Positions 16,688 through 24,002 of a stretch of DNA of 37,952 nucleotides are shown piece by piece (the stretch's first letter is position 1; each line of letters begins with the position of its first letter). A program made the translations under genes and the position numbers. This DNA is from an uncultured Collinsella sp. Lineage in GTDB: Bacteria; Actinomycetota; Coriobacteriia; Coriobacteriales; Coriobacteriaceae. The stretch covers positions 1 through 37,952 of the forward strand of contig CAUFMB010000020.1 of assembly GCA_959026535.1 (NCBI GenBank). The letters are read 5' to 3'. The notes beneath the pieces are model-generated. The model did not search any database. It was not told where the DNA came from and saw only the letters and a program-made list of their open reading frames with translations.

Positions 16688-18805
16688 ATGGCATCTGCTG
16701 TGGAGCGTGACGGTCGCGCTGTGGTGACCACATGCGGGGGATGCTATGCCGATTGCGCCTTTGCGGCACGCGTTGAGGATGGTCGTGTGGTGGCCGAGTT
16801 GCCGGTGCCGGGGCATCCGTGCGCGGCGCGTGCCCTCTGCGCCCGCGGACGGCATCGCCTGGCAATGCCGTTTGACGAGCGCGACCGCATTGTGCACCCC
16901 ATGCGACGCCGCCGGGATGGCTCGGGGTTTGATGCGATTACCTGGGACGAGGCGTTTGCTCAGATTGCCGAGCGTCTTTTGGGGATTGTTGACGAGTGCG
17001 GGCCTCGTGCGCTGGGCATGACGCTCGGCGTGCCCTCGTTCGACCGCTACTGGGCGTATCGTTTTATGCATGCGCTGGGCTCGCCCAACGTATACGGTGC
17101 CGATGGCGCCTGCGAGGTAAGCCGACTTACCAGTTGGGAACACAGCCTGGGCTATAGTCCCGCCTCCGACCTGGCGCATACCGATTGCATCATGTATCTG
17201 GGGCGTTCCATCGTCGATTCGTCGACGATGGGGGCTGTCGATGCGCTCAACGATGCACGCCGGCGCGGGGCGAAGATCATCGTGGTCGACCCCCGGCGCA
17301 GCGGCTCCGCCGCGCTTGCCGATCGCTGGCTCCGCGTGCGCCCGGGCTGTGACTTGGCCTTGTTGCTGGGCATTGCGCATGTGCTCATTGCCGAGGACTT
17401 GTACGACAACGAGTTCGTTGCCCGCTATACCACGGGTTTTGACGAGCTGGCGCTGGCGGCCCGTGCTTGGACGCCCGAGTGGGCCGAGTCGATGTGCGAC
17501 GTGCCGGCGGACGATATCCGTGCGACTGCGCGTGATTTGGCTGCCGCCGTGCCCGCCGCTGTGGTGGATGCGGGCTTTCATGGCGGCATCGGTATCGCGT
17601 ATGCCAATAGCACCCAGACTGCGCGCGCGATTTGTCTGGTCGATGTGCTGCTGGGCTGTATCGGGCATGTGGGCGGCGCGCTCAATCCACCTACACCGCT
17701 TGCGCTGGGCGACTTGGATCCTGTGCGTTTCGCGACGCCGCCGGTGCCGCGTGGGCCCAAGCTGGGGTCCGAGCGCTATCCACTGGTCGATCCGGTGCGC
17801 GGCCTGTGCACGACCATCGGTCAGTCGATTCTTGCCGGCGATTTGCGTGGGCTCATCGTCTATGCCAGTAACCCCGGTGCGGGCTATGGCAATGCACAGG
17901 CTTGGTTGAGTATTTTGCAGCGGCTCGACTTGCTTGTGACGATTGATATTCGCTGGTCCGAGACGGCGCGTGCTTCTGACTTCGTGCTGCCCGACGTGAC
18001 GTATCTGGAGGCCGACCGTGGCGTGGGAACGGTGACAGGTGCCAACGATGCGCGCCTGTTCTACCGCAACGCCGTGCTGCCCGTGTTGCATAACGACACG
18101 CGTCCCGGTCGGGAGATCTTTGCCGGGTTGGCTGCGGCCTGCGGCGTAGGCGAGTACTTCGACTTTACGCCGGACGACCTTGCGGCTGCCCAGGTGGCGC
18201 CCTTTGGGATCGATCTGGACGAGCTCAAGGAACGCGGTTGGGCCGATACGGGCGTGCCGCTGCCGCCGCGCACAGGTGAGCCCGTGATTCCACTGGAAGG
18301 CGGCAAGATAGCGCTGGCAAGCAGCGTGTGGGAGCGTGCCGGTTTGGGTCGTGTGCCCGACTGGATCGCGCCCATGGTGGAGCCCGGCCCGGGAATGTTT
18401 CGCCTCATTAGCGGCAACCGTCCCTTTGAATCGCACACCTCGCGCAGACTTGCGGCGGCCGGCGCCGTCGAGGCAGGGTCGGACTTGGACGCCGTGCAGA
18501 TGAATGCCGATGCCGCCGCTCGAATGGGTATCGCCGATGGCGAGGTCGTCGAGCTTGTAAGCGACATGGGCCGCGACCGCGTGCGCGTGGAGACGACGCC
18601 CTATCTGCATCCCGCGTGCATCTTTACGTCGGCCGCCCCCGGTGGGCGTTCGTTTGGCTTCGATGCCGGTGGCGCTCAAGGCTTGGGCGTGGGCCCGCTC
18701 GACCACACGCCGCTGCGCTGGGACCCGTTGACGGGTGCTGCGCTCACCCAAGAAAACGCCGTTCGCGTGGAAAAGATCACGGAGCACGAGGATAATAACG
18801 ACTGA
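16688..18805 (+). CDS. Orphan molybdopterin oxidoreductase, cysteine-ligated
   Basis: A 705-residue DMSO-reductase-superfamily protein without a Tat signal. The N-terminal [4Fe-4S] ligands are C16, C19, C23 and C51 (LCARG), with Arg53 where FdhF has the relay lysine. At the position of FdhF Sec140 stands Cys142 in GADGACEVSR, the likely Mo ligand, but there is no following His and no FdhF-type active-site arginine segment, so formate dehydrogenase activity is doubtful. The C-terminal dinucleotide-binding domain begins near RLISGNRPFESH. No electron-transfer or membrane partner is adjacent. The ATG at 16688 is set by AAAGGGG (16673-16679); an in-frame GTG lies at 16670. The substrate is unknown; families such as polysulfide/thiosulfate reductase-like enzymes are possible. 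It sits between the focA terminator and selA. Confidence 0.85.
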   Translation: MASAVERDGRAVVTTCGGCYADCAFAARVEDGRVVAELPVPGHPCAARALCARGRHRLAMPFDERDRIVHPMRRRRDGSGFDAITWDEAFAQIAERLLGIVDECGPRALGMTLGVPSFDRYWAYRFMHALGSPNVYGADGACEVSRLTSWEHSLGYSPASDLAHTDCIMYLGRSIVDSSTMGAVDALNDARRRGAKIIVVDPRRSGSAALADRWLRVRPGCDLALLLGIAHVLIAEDLYDNEFVARYTTGFDELALAARAWTPEWAESMCDVPADDIRATARDLAAAVPAAVVDAGFHGGIGIAYANSTQTARAICLVDVLLGCIGHVGGALNPPTPLALGDLDPVRFATPPVPRGPKLGSERYPLVDPVRGLCTTIGQSILAGDLRGLIVYASNPGAGYGNAQAWLSILQRLDLLVTIDIRWSETARASDFVLPDVTYLEADRGVGTVTGANDARLFYRNAVLPVLHNDTRPGREIFAGLAAACGVGEYFDFTPDDLAAAQVAPFGIDLDELKERGWADTGVPLPPRTGEPVIPLEGGKIALASSVWERAGLGRVPDWIAPMVEPGPGMFRLISGNRPFESHTSRRLAAAGAVEAGSDLDAVQMNADAAARMGIADGEVVELVSDMGRDRVRVETTPYLHPACIFTSAAPGGRSFGFDAGGAQGLGVGPLDHTPLRWDPLTGAALTQENAVRVEKITEHEDNND

Positions 18806-18880
18806 TTGATTCAGCAGATTGATTCGGCTAGTTTTTGATGAACGACCGACTGATCTGTCCTTGGTTTTGAAAGGCTGCAC

Positions 18881-20338
18881 ATGAGCGATAGCCAGAACAT
18901 GTCCGATGAGGTACGCGCCCGCCTGCGCGCCATTCCTTCCGTCAACGAGCTGCTTGCCGAGTGGCCGGTGGTGAAGGCGGCGGGGGAGACCTGCGACGCG
19001 GTGGTGCATGCCGCCGTCACGGCCGAGCTCGACGAGGAGCGCGCCGCGATTCGTGCCGGCGCCGATCCGCGCTCCAAGCGCGAGCTGGCATCGGCCATCG
19101 AGTGGCGTGCGCATCGCTCCGCGCTGCCGAGCTTGCGTCCTGCCGTCAACGCCACGGGTGTTGTTATCCATACCAATCTGGGTCGCGCCCCGCTCGCGGA
19201 ATCGGCCGCCAAGGCCGTGGCCGAGGTCGCGCGCGGGTACAGTACGCTCGAGTACAGCGTGGACACCTGCTCGCGCGGGTCGCGCAAGGAGCATGCCGCG
19301 CAGCTCATCCGTTCGCTTACCGGTGCCGAGGATGCGCTGGTCGTCAACAACAATGCCGCCGCAGTGTTGCTGGTGCTGGCGACTCATGCTGCGGGCAAAG
19401 AGGTTATCGTCAGCCGCGGCGAGCTTGTCGAGATTGGCGGCAGCTTCCGTATCCCCGATGTTATGGAGGCTTCGGGCGCCAAACTCGTCGAGGTCGGCGC
19501 CACCAACCGCACGCACCTGGCAGATTATGAGCAAGCCATCACACCCGATACGGCCATGATTCTCAAGGTCCATCCTTCCAACTATCGCATCGAGGGTTTT
19601 CACGAGGAAGTGAGCTCAAAGGAGCTTGCTGCTCTGGCCCACAAGCGTGGCCTGCTGTTCTACGAGGACCAGGGGTCGGGCGCGCTGTTGCCCGACGACA
19701 TCTTGGTGCGCGGTGGCGAAGAAACCACGCCGGCTTCGGTTTCGGCGGGACTCGATATCGTGTCGTGCTCGGGTGATAAGCTGCTCGGTGCCGCGCAGGC
19801 GGGCATTATCATGGGCCGTCGCGATCTGGTCCAGGCCTGCGGGTCGCATCCGCTTATGCGTGCCCTGCGCCCGGGCAAGCTTGCACTGGCGGCGCTCGAG
19901 GCTACACTGCGCATTTACATGGACGGGGCGGATGTGGCCCATCGTGAGGTGCCGGTGCTCAACATGCTCACGCTTCCGCAGGCTCATCTGGAGCGTCGTG
20001 CCCGCAAGCTCCGCGATCGCATGGCCGCCGGGCTCGATAAGGCGGGTTGCCCGTGCGCCGTTGAGTTGGAGATTGTCGAGGAGTCCTCGACGCCCGGTGG
20101 CGGTTCGCTGCCTACCGTTGAGCTGCCCACGATGTGCGTGGCCGTGCGTCTTGTTGACGAGCGCCTGTCCGTCGACGCGCTCAAGCGCTCGCTTGTCCAG
20201 GACTTCGACACGCCGGTCGTCACGCGAACCTCGCACGATCGCATTTTGTTTGACGTGCGCACGCTCGTGGGTGACCGCGATATCGAGACGGCGGCAACGA
20301 CGCTCGTCGCGTGCGTTAAGAAGGCGATTACTCGATGA
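18881..20338 (+). CDS. selA: L-seryl-tRNA(Sec) selenium transferase
   Basis: A PLP enzyme of 485 residues (E. coli 463) that converts seryl-tRNA(Sec) to selenocysteyl-tRNA(Sec) with selenophosphate. The PLP lysine is K300 in SCSGDKLLGAAQAG. Other SelA marks are NATGVVIHTNLGRAPL near residue 90 and the VNNNAAAVLLVL segment. It lies 75 bases after the orphan molybdoenzyme and its stop overlaps the selB start by four bases (ATGA). With selB and selC downstream it supplies selenocysteine for FdhF at 1826. Confidence 0.96.
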   Translation: MSDSQNMSDEVRARLRAIPSVNELLAEWPVVKAAGETCDAVVHAAVTAELDEERAAIRAGADPRSKRELASAIEWRAHRSALPSLRPAVNATGVVIHTNLGRAPLAESAAKAVAEVARGYSTLEYSVDTCSRGSRKEHAAQLIRSLTGAEDALVVNNNAAAVLLVLATHAAGKEVIVSRGELVEIGGSFRIPDVMEASGAKLVEVGATNRTHLADYEQAITPDTAMILKVHPSNYRIEGFHEEVSSKELAALAHKRGLLFYEDQGSGALLPDDILVRGGEETTPASVSAGLDIVSCSGDKLLGAAQAGIIMGRRDLVQACGSHPLMRALRPGKLALAALEATLRIYMDGADVAHREVPVLNMLTLPQAHLERRARKLRDRMAAGLDKAGCPCAVELEIVEESSTPGGGSLPTVELPTMCVAVRLVDERLSVDALKRSLVQDFDTPVVTRTSHDRILFDVRTLVGDRDIETAATTLVACVKKAITR

Positions 20339-22302
20339 GTGAGGTTCAGGCGTTGGTGGAGTGTCCCGTTATCGTTGGCACGGCGGGCCACGTCGACCAC
20401 GGTAAGTCGGCACTGATTGAGGCGCTGACCGGCAAGAATCCCGATCGCCTGGAGGTCGAGCGTCGCCGGGGCATGACGGTGGAGCTGGGCTTTGGCGAAC
20501 TGGCACTGCCGAGCGGCAAGATCGTGGGCCTGGTCGACGTGCCGGGGCATGCGCACTACCTGCGCGCCATGGTGCAGGGCGCCACGGGCATCGACGTGGC
20601 GGTGCTGGTGGTTTCGGCTGTCGAGGGCGTGATGCCGCAGACCCGCGAGCACGTGCATGTGCTGGAGCTGCTGGGCGTTACGCATATGGTGGTCGCGCTG
20701 ACGATGTGCGACCTGGCCGACGCCGAGATGACCGAGCTTGCCGAGCTCGATGTCGATGACTTTTTGTCGGGTACCGTGTTTGCGGGGGCGCCGATGGTCC
20801 CCGTGTCGTCCAAGACCGGCGAGGGGATTGACGCGCTGCTGGCCGCGCTTGACGATCAGGTCGGTGCCTGCTGGGATTCCTGCCGCGACCGTGCCGAGCG
20901 CACCGATGCTGCGCCGCGCTTGCCGATTGACCGCTGCTTTACGATCAAGGGCGCCGGCACCGTCGTGACAGGGACACTGCACGATGCGCCGGTTGCGGTG
21001 GGCGATGAGCTCGTCGCGCTGCCGTCGCGCACGGCCTGCCGCGTACGCGGGATCCAAGTGCATGGCGACACGCAGCAGGCGCTTCCCGGTCAGCGTGTGG
21101 CGCTCAACCTGGTGGGCGATGGCGTCGCCGCGCTCGATCGCGGTGAGATGCTCGGCGTGGAGGGTCGCTTTGGCCAGACGCTACGCTTTATGATGGCGTT
21201 TACGTATTTGGGTCGCGAGGGAGCCAAACCGCGCGTGCTCGAGTCGGGTGCGCGTGTGCACGTGATGGCGGGTACGGCCGAGGTCGTCGGCCGCATCATG
21301 TTCTTGGAGGGCGAGGCCCCCGTGGCGGTGGGCGAGACCCGTGCCGTACAGGTGCGCTTGGAGGAGCCGCTGCCGCTGCGAGCCGGAGACCATGCCGTGG
21401 TGCTGTCGTATTCGCCCGTTATGCTCATTGGCGGCGGGCGTGTACTGCTTTCGCGCTGTCGTCGCTCGCGCGAGCTTTCGGCTGGGGAGCGCGCGCTGCT
21501 CGCGGCACTTGAGGCTGGCGATGCCGTTGCTGGTGTTGAGGCGTGGTTGGCGCTGCAAGCGCTGCCGGTTGCGGCGGCTGATGTTGCCGAGACGCTCGAT
21601 CTTGTTGCCGGTGAGGCTGAGGCAGCGTTGCGTGAGTTGGTGGCGAAGGGCGCTGCTTGTGCGCTTGCTGGCTCGGATGGCTCGCTGTATGCAGATGCTT
21701 CCGCGCTCGATGCCGCGATGGTTGCACTGGCGGCGACCCTGTCAGCCATGCACGCGGCGGCCCCCAAGGAAACGGGCTTTACGCCCGGCGCCGTTGCCCA
21801 TGCAGCGTGGCCTGCCGCTGATGAAGGCGTTGCCGCGGCTCTGATTGCCGAGGGCTGCTCGCGTGGCGTGTGCGCCGCCGAGGGCGCCGAGGTATTCGAT
21901 CCGCATTCGGCCGCCGCGGCGGCACGCGTGGTGCGAGAGGCTTGCGAGCGCATTGTCGCGCTGCTTGACGAGACCGGCCTGGACGCACCGGCGCTTCCCG
22001 AGGTGGGCGAACAGCTGCAGCTCGGCCGCGACACCATGACGCGTGCCCTGCGCGAGCTTTCGCTCAACCGCTCGATCGTTAAGGTCGAGCGCGACGTTGC
22101 CCTGTCCGCTGCCGCCGAGGCCCATGCGCGTGAGCTCGTCGCAGCTGCCATTGAGGCAGCCGGTGGCGCAGCCACAACGAGCGTGCTGCGCGAGGCCCTG
22201 GGTGTGTCGCGCAAACGTGCCATCAGCATCTTGGAGCACCTAGATGCCGTGCGCTTTACGGTGCTCGACAAGGATGCCGGTGGCCTGAGGTCCCTACGCT
22301 AG
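20335..22302 (+). CDS. selB: Selenocysteine-specific elongation factor SelB
   Basis: A 655-residue GTPase (E. coli 614) that delivers selenocysteyl-tRNA(Sec) to UGA codons by binding the SECIS hairpin with its C-terminal winged-helix domains. The P-loop is GHVDHGKS (18-25), switch I region RRRGMTVELGFGEL, and the G3 motif DVPGHAHYLRAM (68-79), which looks more like the EF-Tu version than the usual SelB one. The G4 motif is TMCD (123-126) where TKxD is expected, with Met in the lysine place. The C-terminal part (from about residue 390) is alanine-rich with winged-helix character, including SVLREALGVSRKRAISILEH. Translation is coupled to selA. Confidence 0.95.
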   Translation: MSEVQALVECPVIVGTAGHVDHGKSALIEALTGKNPDRLEVERRRGMTVELGFGELALPSGKIVGLVDVPGHAHYLRAMVQGATGIDVAVLVVSAVEGVMPQTREHVHVLELLGVTHMVVALTMCDLADAEMTELAELDVDDFLSGTVFAGAPMVPVSSKTGEGIDALLAALDDQVGACWDSCRDRAERTDAAPRLPIDRCFTIKGAGTVVTGTLHDAPVAVGDELVALPSRTACRVRGIQVHGDTQQALPGQRVALNLVGDGVAALDRGEMLGVEGRFGQTLRFMMAFTYLGREGAKPRVLESGARVHVMAGTAEVVGRIMFLEGEAPVAVGETRAVQVRLEEPLPLRAGDHAVVLSYSPVMLIGGGRVLLSRCRRSRELSAGERALLAALEAGDAVAGVEAWLALQALPVAAADVAETLDLVAGEAEAALRELVAKGAACALAGSDGSLYADASALDAAMVALAATLSAMHAAAPKETGFTPGAVAHAAWPAADEGVAAALIAEGCSRGVCAAEGAEVFDPHSAAAAARVVREACERIVALLDETGLDAPALPEVGEQLQLGRDTMTRALRELSLNRSIVKVERDVALSAAAEAHARELVAAAIEAAGGAATTSVLREALGVSRKRAISILEHLDAVRFTVLDKDAGGLRSLR

Positions 22303-22327
22303 GCCGGTTACCCGCTCCCGCCTCCTC

Positions 22328-22394
22328 AGTTGCGGTGAAATAGTTCCTGTTTTTGGGGTCTTGCAGCCTAAGCAAGAACTATTCCACCGCAACT
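22328..22394. repeat. Long hairpin element, copy A (TTGCGGTGA family)
   Basis: A 19-base left arm (22328-22346, core TTGCGGTGAAATAG) is complementary to 22376-22394 with one mismatch that is a G-U pair in RNA. The 29-base loop holds a nested CTTGC (22360-22364) and GCAAG (22372-22376) hairpin. It stands between selB and the tRNA-Sec gene. It shares its core and its nested layout with the element at 25435-25509. Confidence 0.8.
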
Positions 22395-22451
22395 TCTTGC
22401 TCGTCTTTTTGGGATGGGGCCCGCTCGGTTTGGTAAAATACCGCCGCACTT

Positions 22452-22548
22452 GGGAACGGATGGGCTCCGGTGGGCTCCGCGGTCCTCAAAACCGTTGCGA
22501 GGCGTGCAAAACGTCTTGGATGTGTTCGATTCACATACGTTCCCGCCA
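22452..22548 (+). tRNA. selC: tRNA-Sec (anticodon UCA)
   Basis: A 97-base tRNA including an encoded CCA. The acceptor arms GGGAACG and CGTTCCC pair, with a G-A opposition at the eighth position that should complete the long acceptor stem. The D-arm has the tRNA-Sec layout: a six-pair stem GGGCTC/GGGCTC around the tetraloop CGGT, as in E. coli. The anticodon TCA is at 22486-22488 in a loop CCTCAAA, so position 33 is C rather than the near-universal U. A long variable arm (GAGGCGT with ACGTCTT) and the T-loop TTCGATT follow. TAAAAT at 22434-22439 is a possible -10 element. It reads the UGA codon of fdhF. Confidence 0.95.
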
Positions 22549-22556
22549 TACGCTAC

Positions 22557-22612
22557 CAGCGCTTTTGTGCTCGCGGTCTTGCTGCGTGCCGCAAGGGCGC
22601 TGTTTTGTTTTT
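22557..22612 (+). terminator. Rho-independent terminator after selC
   Basis: CAGCGC (22557-22562) pairs with GCGCTG (22597-22602), with an inner CTTGC/GCAAG hairpin, followed by TTTTGTTTTT (22603-22612). It ends the tRNA-Sec transcript before mobA. Confidence 0.75.
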
Positions 22613-22702
22613 GCACGAGCTTTTCGTAGCGCCGCTATTTCGGCGGCGGTATTTAGCTTCGTGCACCGGGTTTCGAGCATGCCGATGGAGGTGTTTTGTC
22701 GT

Positions 22703-23335
22703 ATGACTACCGTAAGACGTGCCGATCTTTCTTGTGTCGTCCAGGCGGGCGGGTTGTCGTCGCGCATGGGCTGCGATAAGGCGCGCATGGCGTTTTGCGG
22801 CGAGCCGCTCATCGAGCGCGTGCTGGGCCGGCTGGCGCCAGTTGCCGGCGAGTTGGTCGTGACGACTTCGCGTCCCAGCGAGCTTGTCTATCTTGAGGAG
22901 CGCACGTTTGGCGGCCTGGTGCCGCGTGTGGTGGCGGACCTTGAAGGACCGGCGGGTGCCATGCGCGGCATCGCGAGCTCGTTGGCCGCGGCCCGATTGC
23001 CGCTTGTGACCATCGTCGCCTGCGATATGCCGTTCGTCTCGCCAGAACTGATCGGCGCGCTCGCCGATCGTGTTGAGGCCGATGCGCTCGACGTGTGCGT
23101 GCCGCGCGAGGAGCGGGGGATTGAGCCGCTTTGCGCCGTCTGGCGCCGTGACGCTTGTGCGCCGGTTGCCCAAGAGCTGCTCTCCTGCGACCGACAGCGC
23201 ATTCGCTGCCTGATCAATCGCGTTCAGGCCGGTTATATGGATGAGCCGCAGATTATTAAGGCCGCGGGCTCGACGCTCTGCTTCGAAAACGTCAATACGC
23301 CCGAGGAGTTTGCGGCGGCCGAGTTACTCGCCTAG
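22703..23335 (+). CDS. mobA: Molybdenum cofactor guanylyltransferase MobA
   Basis: Transfers GMP from GTP to molybdopterin, making the MGD cofactor used by FdhF and other DMSO-reductase-family enzymes. The protein has 210 residues (E. coli MobA 194), with the nucleotide motif AGGLSSRMGCDK (15-26), then GPAGAMRGIASSL, ACDMPFVSPEL and EPLCAVWRRD. The SSRMGxDK form favours MobA over the cytidylyltransferase MocA. The ATG at 22703 is chosen since GGAGGTG lies at 22687-22693; in-frame ATGs at 22679 and 22685 have no ribosome site, and the open frame further upstream runs over the tRNA-Sec gene. The next gene starts 15 bases downstream. Confidence 0.9.
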   Translation: MTTVRRADLSCVVQAGGLSSRMGCDKARMAFCGEPLIERVLGRLAPVAGELVVTTSRPSELVYLEERTFGGLVPRVVADLEGPAGAMRGIASSLAAARLPLVTIVACDMPFVSPELIGALADRVEADALDVCVPREERGIEPLCAVWRRDACAPVAQELLSCDRQRIRCLINRVQAGYMDEPQIIKAAGSTLCFENVNTPEEFAAAELLA

Positions 23336-23350
23336 ACGATTGGAGTTGCC

Positions 23351-23746
23351 ATGTCTCACGATATTTGTCCCGATACGGGAGAGCCTTGCACTTGCGATGG
23401 GTCCGAGCCCTGTACCTGCGGCTGCGGTGGCTGTGGACATACTGCGGAAGAGGAAGCGGTCGCCGCGGCGTATCGTGAGGCACACCGCGAAGGCCCGTCC
23501 GGTGATGCCCTCGACCACGAACGCAAGATTATCGTGTCGTTTGACAGCACCTTCGATGTGATGGAATGCGAGCAGCTGTGTCTGGATGCCGGCGTGCCCG
23601 GGCGCATTATGCCTTTGCCCGGCTCCATTACCGCAGGTTGCGGCCTGTGCTGGGCCATGCCGTTCTCGGGCGATGCGCTCGCCGCCTTCCGTGCTGCCAC
23701 CGAAGGCCGCATAACCCCCGCCGACTACCATCAGCTCGTCCTCTAA
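23351..23746 (+). CDS. Se/S-carrier-like protein (DUF3343) with Cys-rich N-terminus
   Basis: A protein of 131 residues. Residues 58-118 fit the DUF3343 family, described as putative Se/S carrier-like: KIIVSFDSTFDVMECE, then PGRIMPLPGSITAGCGLCW with the family cysteine C97 and an extra C100. Ahead of it is an unusual cysteine-rich segment with C6, C13, C15, C21, C23, C25 and C28 within 23 residues, ending GCGGCGH, which could bind a metal or carry selenium or sulfur. Its place 15 bases after mobA and near selA-selB-selC supports a role in selenium or molybdoenzyme maturation, which is inference. GGAG at 23341-23344 sets the ATG. Confidence 0.75.
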   Translation: MSHDICPDTGEPCTCDGSEPCTCGCGGCGHTAEEEAVAAAYREAHREGPSGDALDHERKIIVSFDSTFDVMECEQLCLDAGVPGRIMPLPGSITAGCGLCWAMPFSGDALAAFRAATEGRITPADYHQLVL

Positions 23747-23750
23747 CCAC

Positions 23751-23792
23751 CCAAACCACCACAAAGGTGCTGTCCCCAATGTGGTGGTTTGG
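23751..23792. repeat. 13-bp perfect inverted repeat
   Basis: CCAAACCACCACA (23751-23763) and TGTGGTGGTTTGG (23780-23792) are perfect complements around a 16-base loop containing GTGCTGTCCCC. No T-run follows. It lies just after the Se/S-carrier-like gene. The loop word GTGCTGTCC recurs as an arm of the element at 36200-36288. Confidence 0.7.
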
Positions 23793-24002
23793 AACACGTG
23801 GACGAAACAGGTTTGAAACACAGGTTTTGCACGTCAGGTGCTCAAAAACGCCTCTACCTGCATCGTAATCAAAACGAAACATCTGCTCGTCGGCTTATGC
23901 GTAACTTTGCTGCAACAGTGCGATATTATCCATACTCGATAAAGCTCGCGGCGCATGGGGCGCCTCGAACGACACTTTTCTTTTCCATCAATTGGAGGAA
24001 GC

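Noticed and set aside
18804..18825. GATTGATTC repeated twice (18804-18812 and 18817-18825) before selA
   Set aside because: Only two short copies at a gene end, no symmetry and no further copies nearby; likely chance.
16541..19603. A 1020-residue open frame on the minus strand, and similar long antisense frames under fdhF, hyfB, hyfG and the Mo hydroxylase genes
   Set aside because: They mirror strongly supported plus-strand genes; high third-position GC opens the opposite strand. The translations are low-complexity, rich in Arg, Gly, Asp and His, and match no family.
22361..22702. N-terminal extension of MobA over this stretch
   Set aside because: The extension overlaps the tRNA-Sec gene and its terminator and has no family resemblance; the start at 22703 has GGAGGTG upstream.
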